Below are positions 59,245 to 64,000 of a stretch of 64,000 bases of DNA, one piece after another. Origin of the DNA: Salinibacillus aidingensis. GTDB taxonomy: Bacteria > Bacillota > Bacilli > Bacillales > Alkalibacillaceae. How positions within the stretch are numbered: the stretch's first letter is position 1; the number at the start of each line of letters is the position of its first letter. The translations under genes were made by a program, and so were the position numbers. The notes below the pieces were generated by a model that was given only the letters and a program-made list of their open reading frames with translations, made no database searches and was not told the origin of the DNA. The stretch spans positions 667,122-731,121 of the forward strand of contig NZ_BAAADO010000001.1 in the NCBI RefSeq assembly GCF_039522525.1, in the 5' to 3' direction.

Positions 59245-60873
59245 TTATATAAATATGCGTTTTAACTTATTTGCACGACTGCCCAGGACTCTTTCTAAAA
59301 GAGTTGATTTGAAGCATAACCATAAGTATAAATATCCACCAATACCTGCACTTATAAACGTAATCATAATGGATGAGAACCGATTATCTTCCATAAAAAT
59401 GAAGGAAGAAAGCAGCCATTTGATAAGCAGTACCACCAATGCCATAACGGCTGTGAAGATTAAAATTAATAATGTACGCTTATACAGAGCCTTAAATGGC
59501 ATTTCGGTTGTCCGTTTAATTTTCCATACATTCAGGAAAGATGCAGTAAGCACTGCCAGGCCGGTGGCAAAAATCGCACCTTTAGCTTCAAAAAGGAAAA
59601 TAAAAGGCATATTTAACACAAGCTTAATGCCAACCCCGACGCTTAATGATATCAGTGCAAAATTTTGTCTGTTAATTCCCTGCAATATGGAAGCACTGAC
59701 AGTAAATAGGCCAAAAAACAATGAAACAGGGGCATACCAGCTTAATAGCTGTCCCGTAAATTCCGAATACTTATCAATGCCATAGAATGTTCCATATGCT
59801 TCGTAGCCCAGTATGGATAAGCCAACACCAGCCGGAATAATGATAAGCATAATAATTTGCAGAGCCTGATTAATTTGCTGAATATATAAATCTCTTTTCT
59901 GTGCAGTAAAAGAACTTGTAATAACCGGAAGCAATGCTAAGGATAAGCCTGTGGCCAATGTAACAGGAATAATGACTAATTTATGTCCCAATATGACGAT
60001 AACGGAATAGGCCAAACCTACATGATCCTCGCCCATACCAATCGCTGACATCGCTCGCGGAAACGTTAACTGATCAATTAATTGATAAACAGGCGTTGCC
60101 AGCCCAACCAGAACAAAGGGGCCGGCATAACTAATGAGCTCTTTAAACATTTGCTTTGAATCAAAGTGTCTGGTTTTTACCTTTTGAGTATGAAGTTGCT
60201 GATCCAGATAGGGCTTCCTCACCTTCCAGAAGTAGCCTAATACAAACAGGGAACCCAATGCACCTACAAAGGTCGCAAAAGTAGCCATACCAATTGCATT
60301 CGTAATGGTCCCATCAAAAACCTTAAGTAAAAGAAAAACACTGCCAAGCAGGAAAATAATTCGGACAATCTGCTCCATGACGGTTGAAACAGCAGAAGGC
60401 CCCATAGATCCGTAGCCCTGAAAAAAACCACGCACAATACTCATGGCTGGAATAATTAACAAGGCAAAGCTGACCATTTTAATAACAAAGGAAACCTGGT
60501 CAACGGAATAAGGAAAGTTCGTTCCCTCACCTGATATAGCGATTTTTGCTATAAACTCTGAGCTGAAAAACAATAGTAAAAAGGCTAAAATGCCCGTAAT
60601 CATCATCACTTTAATCGCCAGTCTGAACATCCTGCGTCCGGTTTGATAATCACCAAGCGTATTATATTTGGAAACAAACTTGGACATCGCAAGTGGAATG
60701 CCCATAGTGGATATACTAATTAAAATAGTGTAGGGTGTATATGCAAAGGAAAATAACGAAAATGCCGTCCCGCCTACTAATGCTTCAAACGGGATGACAT
60801 ATAAGATTCCTAAAATTTTTGATAAATAATTCGCACCTGTTATAAGCAAGGTGCCGCGTAGTATTTTTGACAT
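59245..60873 (-). CDS. ytgP: YtgP, MurJ-like lipid II flippase
   Basis: A 542-residue integral membrane protein of the MATE/MurJ/polysaccharide-flippase (MVF) superfamily with about 14 predicted transmembrane segments. YtgP can replace MurJ in E. coli and exports lipid-linked peptidoglycan precursors. Visible blocks: RGTLLITGANYLSKILGILY at the N-terminus; TMGIPLAMSKFVSKYNTLGD; SIVRGFFQGYGSMGPSAVST; FPRAMSAIGMGEDHVGLAY. A basic C-terminus follows. Upstream of rsuA; diverges from ytfP across about 100 bases. Confidence 0.92.
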   Translation of the reverse strand: MSKILRGTLLITGANYLSKILGILYVIPFEALVGGTAFSLFSFAYTPYTILISISTMGIPLAMSKFVSKYNTLGDYQTGRRMFRLAIKVMMITGILAFLLLFFSSEFIAKIAISGEGTNFPYSVDQVSFVIKMVSFALLIIPAMSIVRGFFQGYGSMGPSAVSTVMEQIVRIIFLLGSVFLLLKVFDGTITNAIGMATFATFVGALGSLFVLGYFWKVRKPYLDQQLHTQKVKTRHFDSKQMFKELISYAGPFVLVGLATPVYQLIDQLTFPRAMSAIGMGEDHVGLAYSVIVILGHKLVIIPVTLATGLSLALLPVITSSFTAQKRDLYIQQINQALQIIMLIIIPAGVGLSILGYEAYGTFYGIDKYSEFTGQLLSWYAPVSLFFGLFTVSASILQGINRQNFALISLSVGVGIKLVLNMPFIFLFEAKGAIFATGLAVLTASFLNVWKIKRTTEMPFKALYKRTLLILIFTAVMALVVLLIKWLLSSFIFMEDNRFSSIMITFISAGIGGYLYLWLCFKSTLLERVLGSRANKLKRIFI

Positions 60874-60983
60874 GTTTTGACTTCCCCTGTATTTATTTCG
60901 TATACATAGACAAATTTATTTTATCACATTTCTATTCATAGTCGATACAGCAGGGAAATAGTACGGAAAGGATGGAATTCATT

Positions 60984-62255
60984 TTGGCATATGATGTTGT
61001 TGTCATTGGTGGTGGACCTGCAGGATTAATGGCGTCCATCACTGCAAGTAAAAACGGAGCGAAAACATTACTCATTGATAAAGGAAATAAATTAGGAAGA
61101 AAGCTTGCTATTTCAGGCGGTGGGAGATGTAATGTAACCAATCGACTGCCCGAATCCGAATTGATCGAGCATATTCCCGGTAACGGTCGCTTTTTGTACA
61201 GTGCCTTCTCGATTTTTAATAACGAAAGTATTATTGAGTTTTTTGAAAATCTGGGTGTCAAATTAAAGGAAGAGGATAAAGGAAGAATGTTTCCTGTCAG
61301 CAATTCCGCAAAGCAGGTAGTAGAAGTTCTGATTAATGAATTGAAAAGGCTTAATGTTGAAGTGAGAATGAACACGCCTGTAGATACCATTAACTATGGA
61401 GAACATACCCATCAAATTGCTCTCAAAAACGGCGAGGGCATTGAAACAAAGGCTGTTATTCTTGCTGCAGGGGGAAAATCCGTACCAAGAACCGGAAGCA
61501 CTGGAGATGGCTATGCATGGGCACAACAAGCCGGCCACACTATTACAGACCTTTATCCAACTGAAGTCCCGCTCACATCCAATGAAAAATTTATAGGAGA
61601 TCGTACACTGCAGGGCCTCTCATTACGGGATATTAATATCACTGTACACAATCCTAAAGGGAAAGCCATTAAAACACATCGTTGGGATATTCTTTTTACC
61701 CATCAGGGAATATCCGGCCCGGCTGCCCTAAGACTTAGTCAATTTGTGGTTAAGGCATTAAAAAAATTCAAAACGGAAGCTGTCGATGTAACCATAGATT
61801 GTTTTCCGGATCAGAATGAGGAGGAAGTTTTTCAAAAGCTCATAATGCTGGCTAAGGATTCACCAAAAAAGGCCATTAAAAACGTTTGGAGTGGACTGGT
61901 ACCTGAACGCTACTTCTACTTTCTTTTATCCAGAACCGATATTGACCCGGGACAAACCTACAGCCACCTGGTAAAAACAGAGGTACGTAAAATGGCTCAG
62001 CTTCTAAAAGCATTCCCCGTCAAAGTAAACGGAACACTCTCCATTGAAAAGGCCTTTATCACAGGAGGCGGGGTTTCATTAAAAGAAGTCGTTCCAAATG
62101 AAATGGCGTCGAAAAAAATGCATGGCCTTTATTTCTGCGGTGAAATTCTCGATATTCATGGCTATACAGGTGGATTTAACATTACCGCGGCTTTTTCAAC
62201 CGGCCATGTAGCCGGAAAAAGTGCAGCTGAGTATACTCAATACATGCAGGTTTAG
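60984..62255 (+). CDS. ytfP: YtfP, HI0933-family flavoprotein
   Basis: A 423-residue FAD-binding NAD(P)-type oxidoreductase of the BaiN/HI0933 family. N-terminal DVVVIGGGPAGLMASITASK (FAD dinucleotide motif), ISGGGRCNVTNRLPESELI, LAAGGKSVPRTGSTGDGYAW and the C-terminal GLYFCGEILDIHGYTGGFNI are diagnostic. The electron acceptor is unknown; relatives act in steroid or other reduction. Two starts are possible: ATG at 60972 touches GGAAAGG, while TTG at 60984 is about ten bases away and gives LAYDVVVIGGG; I use the TTG. It diverges from ytgP. Confidence 0.9.
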   Translation: MAYDVVVIGGGPAGLMASITASKNGAKTLLIDKGNKLGRKLAISGGGRCNVTNRLPESELIEHIPGNGRFLYSAFSIFNNESIIEFFENLGVKLKEEDKGRMFPVSNSAKQVVEVLINELKRLNVEVRMNTPVDTINYGEHTHQIALKNGEGIETKAVILAAGGKSVPRTGSTGDGYAWAQQAGHTITDLYPTEVPLTSNEKFIGDRTLQGLSLRDINITVHNPKGKAIKTHRWDILFTHQGISGPAALRLSQFVVKALKKFKTEAVDVTIDCFPDQNEEEVFQKLIMLAKDSPKKAIKNVWSGLVPERYFYFLLSRTDIDPGQTYSHLVKTEVRKMAQLLKAFPVKVNGTLSIEKAFITGGGVSLKEVVPNEMASKKMHGLYFCGEILDIHGYTGGFNITAAFSTGHVAGKSAAEYTQYMQV

Positions 62256-62306
62256 ACAGAACCTGGCAAAACGTACAGATCCATAAAACCAAACATCTTT
62301 TCTATT

Positions 62307-62342
62307 AAAAATCCCCCTTCCTATAATTCAGGAAGGGGGTTA
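62307..62342. terminator. bidirectional terminator after ytfP
   Basis: AATCCCCCTTCCT pairs with AGGAAGGGGGTT; A/T-rich on both sides. It serves ytfP and possibly the small gene at 62365. Confidence 0.88.
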
Positions 62343-62364
62343 TGTAACTGGATAAGGAAAGTCT

Positions 62365-62541
62365 TCATAAATCAACAATACTTTTTTCTACAGCGGAATC
62401 CCAATTCGGAAAATAATGTAATGCACTTCTCATTAATTGTGGATTGGTACTCTTTACCTTCTTTTTACTCAAACTATGTCCACTTTCACTTAATTGTCTG
62501 ATCTCTGACAACACCTCGAAAGAAGTCATATTTACATCCAT
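62365..62541 (-). CDS. small protein with a homing-endonuclease-associated-repeat-like motif
   Basis: A 58-residue frame from the ATG at 62541, chosen because GGAGGTAAGGAGA lies directly before it (a 79-residue frame from 62604 has no site). The protein reads MTSFEVLSEIRQLSESGHSL, then SKKKVKSTNPQLMRSALHYF and PNWDSAVEKS. The last half has the look of the short repeat found beside homing endonucleases (…LL.AA..yFgsW..Al..), which binds DNA in those proteins. No nuclease domain is present. Role unknown. A terminator-like hairpin lies on its downstream side. Confidence 0.6.
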   Translation of the reverse strand: MDVNMTSFEVLSEIRQLSESGHSLSKKKVKSTNPQLMRSALHYFPNWDSAVEKSIVDL

Positions 62542-62621
62542 TCTCCTTACCTCCTTTCCATGGGATTTAACTATATCATTAACCATAATTTGTAATTTAT
62601 TCATTTTCCATGTTTTAATAT

Positions 62622-62650
62622 AAAAAATTGCTCTGAATAATCAGAGCAAT
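62622..62650 (-). terminator. hemolysin III gene terminator
   Basis: ATTGCTCTGA pairs with TCAGAGCAAT around a four-base loop; the minus strand continues TTTTTTTAT. Confidence 0.9.
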
Positions 62651-62659
62651 ATGTTTTGT

Positions 62660-63298
62660 TTACAAAAGGGTCAGCACACTTAAAAAATGCATCACACTAC
62701 CGGCAATAACAAAAAGATGCCACACTGCATGATGATATTTGAATCCCCTCCAAATGTAGAAAACAGACCCTAATGTATATAGTAATCCACCTATAATTAA
62801 GAAGTTTAAACCTTTTGGATCCAGATTATCCGTTAGTGGTCCCCATGCCAAAACAATGAGCCAACCCATTAAAACGTATAACCCGGTAGATGTAAATAAA
62901 AATCTTTTTACGAAAAAAGATTTAAAAACTGTTCCACCAATGGCCATTCCCCACACAATCCCGAAAATCGTCCACCCCAGCCAGCCGGGAACTGCTGTGA
63001 ACATATATGGAGTGTAAGTCCCTGCGATAAAAAAGTAGATTGATGAGTGATCAAAGATTTCAAAAATATCTTTAACCTTAGTGCCTTCTGGAAATGCATG
63101 CAAAAGAGTTGAGGATGTATACATTAGAAGCATTGTAGACCCAAATATAGTGAAACTTACAACATGCCAGACGGATCCATACATTGAAGAATAGACAATC
63201 AATAATACTAATGCCACCATACTAAAAAGAATCCCTATAGCATGTGTAATTGAATTTGCAGCTTCCTCACCTTTACTGAAAGTGTGTGTGTTAGCCAA
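62660..63298 (-). CDS. hemolysin III family (PAQR/YplQ-like) membrane protein
   Basis: A 212-residue protein with seven predicted transmembrane segments. PAQR hallmarks: NSITHAIGILFSMVALVLLI at the start, FDHSSIYFFIAGTYTPYMFT (metal-ligand Asp/His/Ser region), and the closing WHLFVIAGSVMHFLSVLTLL with its histidines. In Bacillus such proteins affect membrane fluidity and fatty acid control; true hemolytic activity is not implied. TAAAAAGGAGCGATACC precedes the ATG. Monocistronic. Confidence 0.93.
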   Translation of the reverse strand: MANTHTFSKGEEAANSITHAIGILFSMVALVLLIVYSSMYGSVWHVVSFTIFGSTMLLMYTSSTLLHAFPEGTKVKDIFEIFDHSSIYFFIAGTYTPYMFTAVPGWLGWTIFGIVWGMAIGGTVFKSFFVKRFLFTSTGLYVLMGWLIVLAWGPLTDNLDPKGLNFLIIGGLLYTLGSVFYIWRGFKYHHAVWHLFVIAGSVMHFLSVLTLL

Positions 63299-63349
63299 TG
63301 GTATCGCTCCTTTTTATGTCTGTCAGCTATGAAGAAAAGAGTATCCTTG

Positions 63350-63443
63350 AGGAAATTACTGGCCGTTCATCCCCCACTTAGTCCTGTTTGGGTTACCCTC
63401 AAGAATTGAAGTTGCGGTATTACCGCCAGTTAATGCGTGAAAA
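63350..63443 (+). repeat. family A element, copy A9 (H2 only)
   Basis: AATTACTGGCCGTTCATCCC, CCACTTAG, then GAAGTTGCGGTATTACCGCC, AGTTAATGCGTGA. A compensating change is visible: GGCGG pairing at the end has become CCGCC. It lies directly beyond the rRNA terminator. Confidence 0.82.
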
Positions 63444-63446
63444 ATA

Positions 63447-63485
63447 AAAAATCCTCAGAATCATTAATGATATCTGAGGATTTCT
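63447..63485 (-). terminator. rRNA operon terminator
   Basis: AAATCCTCAGA pairs with TCTGAGGATTT; on the minus strand a TTTTTTATTTTT tract follows. It is seven bases after the 5S end. Confidence 0.92.
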
Positions 63486-63491
63486 TTAATT

Positions 63492-63608
63492 GCCCAGCAG
63501 CGTCCTACTCTCGCAGGGGAAGAACCCCAACTACCATCGGCGCTGGAGAGCTTAACTACTGTGTTCGGAATGGGAACAGGTGTGACCTCTCCGCCATCGC
63601 CACTGGGC
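63492..63608 (-). rRNA. rrf: 5S ribosomal RNA
   Basis: About 117 bases. The minus strand starts GCCCAGTGGCGATGGCGGAG, with the conserved loop segments CCGAACACAGTAGTTAAGC and GAGAGTAGGACGCTGCTGGG; the ends pair (GCCCAG with CTGGGC), as in 5S rRNA. Confidence 0.96.
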
Positions 63609-63616
63609 CTACAGGA

Positions 63617-63735
63617 TGTAGGTCGTTCTGCGTTGCTCACACTAGGGAATACTACGGGAGCATTACCTCGCAGAAAAAGCTTTGCTTTTTCGAGGACGTG
63701 AGCGCCCTTAGCAGAACTTCCTTATAATTCCTTAT
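63617..63735 (-). other. 23S-5S spacer with long nested inverted repeat
   Basis: On the minus strand GTTCTGC…GCTCACG pairs with GTGAGC…GCAGAAC over about 100 bases, and inside it CCTCG-AAAAAGC pairs with GCTTTTT-CGAGG. It looks like an rRNA processing stem ahead of 5S. No tRNA gene is present in the spacer. Confidence 0.5.
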
Positions 63736-63813
63736 CATTATTAGCTTTGGTGACTAGCACCCTCAAAACTAGATAAGAAAGGCAATCATGTAAGCAGTTA
63801 TTGGCTAGTAGTC

Positions 63814-63952
63814 CGTCTACGCTTTTCGTATTGTCCAGCTCCGGCTCCTAGGTCAAGGCGGATATAAGCCAAAGCCATTCCGTGGCCAAAACCATGCCAC
63901 TCCATGTCTTCGTCTTATCCCGCATGACCTGAACAGTCGCCTGCGCTTTTCG
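63814..63952 (-). repeat. family B hairpin element, copy B4, inside the rRNA spacer
   Basis: The minus strand: AAAAGCGCAGGCGACTGTTC, AGGTCATGCGGGATAAGACG, CATGGAGTGGCATGG, CCACGGAATGGCTTTGGC, TTATATCCGCCTTGACCT, GGAGCCGGAGCTGGACAA. Nearly identical to B1 in the hairpin. It lies only a few bases after the 23S 3' end. Confidence 0.88.
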
Positions 63953-63956
63953 TATA

Positions 63957-64000
63957 AGTTAAGTCCTCGATTGATTAGTATCCGTCAGCTGCACGTGTCA
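63957..64000 (-). rRNA. rrl: 3' end of 23S ribosomal RNA (partial)
   Basis: The minus strand reads CACGTGCAGCTGACGGATAC, then TAATCAATCGAGGACTTAAC, the universal Bacillus 23S tail. The gene continues beyond the right edge; the exact 3' end is placed by comparison with known 23S tails. Confidence 0.92.

Noticed and set aside
59093..59785. A 230-codon plus-strand frame opposite rsuA/ytgP
   Set aside because: It overlaps two well-supported genes on the other strand; low-complexity Ser/Asn composition typical of shadows.
63609..63813. tRNA gene in the 23S-5S spacer
   Set aside because: There is no cloverleaf or TTCGA-type T loop; the sequence is an inverted repeat.

Overview
The window is chromosomal DNA from a low-GC, endospore-forming Bacillaceae bacterium, most likely of the Oceanobacillus/Virgibacillus/Lentibacillus type. 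The evidence is an alpha/beta-type small acid-soluble spore protein, RefZ, EzrA, CcpA, a T-box before tyrS, and long runs in the Bacillus subtilis order (sspA-thiI-nifZ-ezrA-refZ-ytsP-ytrP-rpsD; acuABC-motSP-ccpA-aroA-ytxJHG-murC; sftA/ytpT-ytpR-ytpQ-ytpP; ytoQ-ytoP-ytzB-ytnP-trmB-ytmP-ytlR-ytlQ-ytlP-ytzE-rsuA-ytgP-ytfP). A MotPS sodium-type stator fits a salt- or alkali-tolerant relative. The genus is inference.

Layout: 1-8.8 kb is a core block for sulfur transfer (thiI/nifZ), cell division (ezrA, refZ) and signalling (ytsP, the cyclase ytrP). 8.6-9.5 kb is rpsD with a strong promoter, a structured leader and a terminator. 9.5-21.6 kb is an accessory segment between rpsD and tyrS, which are adjacent in B. 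subtilis. It holds a peroxygenase P450/SDR operon, a few intact small genes and many broken ones: an internally deleted methyltransferase, a frameshifted PQQ sugar dehydrogenase, a decayed alpha/beta hydrolase, and GNAT, HNH and TrkA-C fragments. 21.6-26.7 kb has tyrS with its T-box and a large class A PBP where acsA sits in B. subtilis. 26.7-34.1 kb holds acuABC, motPS, ccpA and aroA. 34.3-36.5 kb encodes a large FtsA-like ATPase with C-terminal beta-grasp-like repeats, converging on ytxJHG/murC. 39.7-63.3 kb is largely core genes (NAD salvage, DNA translocase SftA, chemoreceptor, lactonase YtnP, TrmB, lipid kinase, K+ channel, flippase, flavoprotein, hemolysin III). The right edge is the 3' end of a minus-strand rRNA operon: 23S tail, spacer, 5S and terminator.

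The most striking structure is two families of dispersed intergenic hairpin elements. Family A (nine copies) is built from two palindromic modules, H1 and H2, found together in fixed order or singly, and in several places lies between a stop codon and the gene's terminator. Family B (four loci, at least five units) has conserved ends around a long hairpin whose arm sequence differs between copies while pairing is kept. One B copy lies in the 23S-5S spacer and another between a likely promoter and ytzB. In addition, five Rho-independent terminators are formed partly from the last codons of the genes they end.
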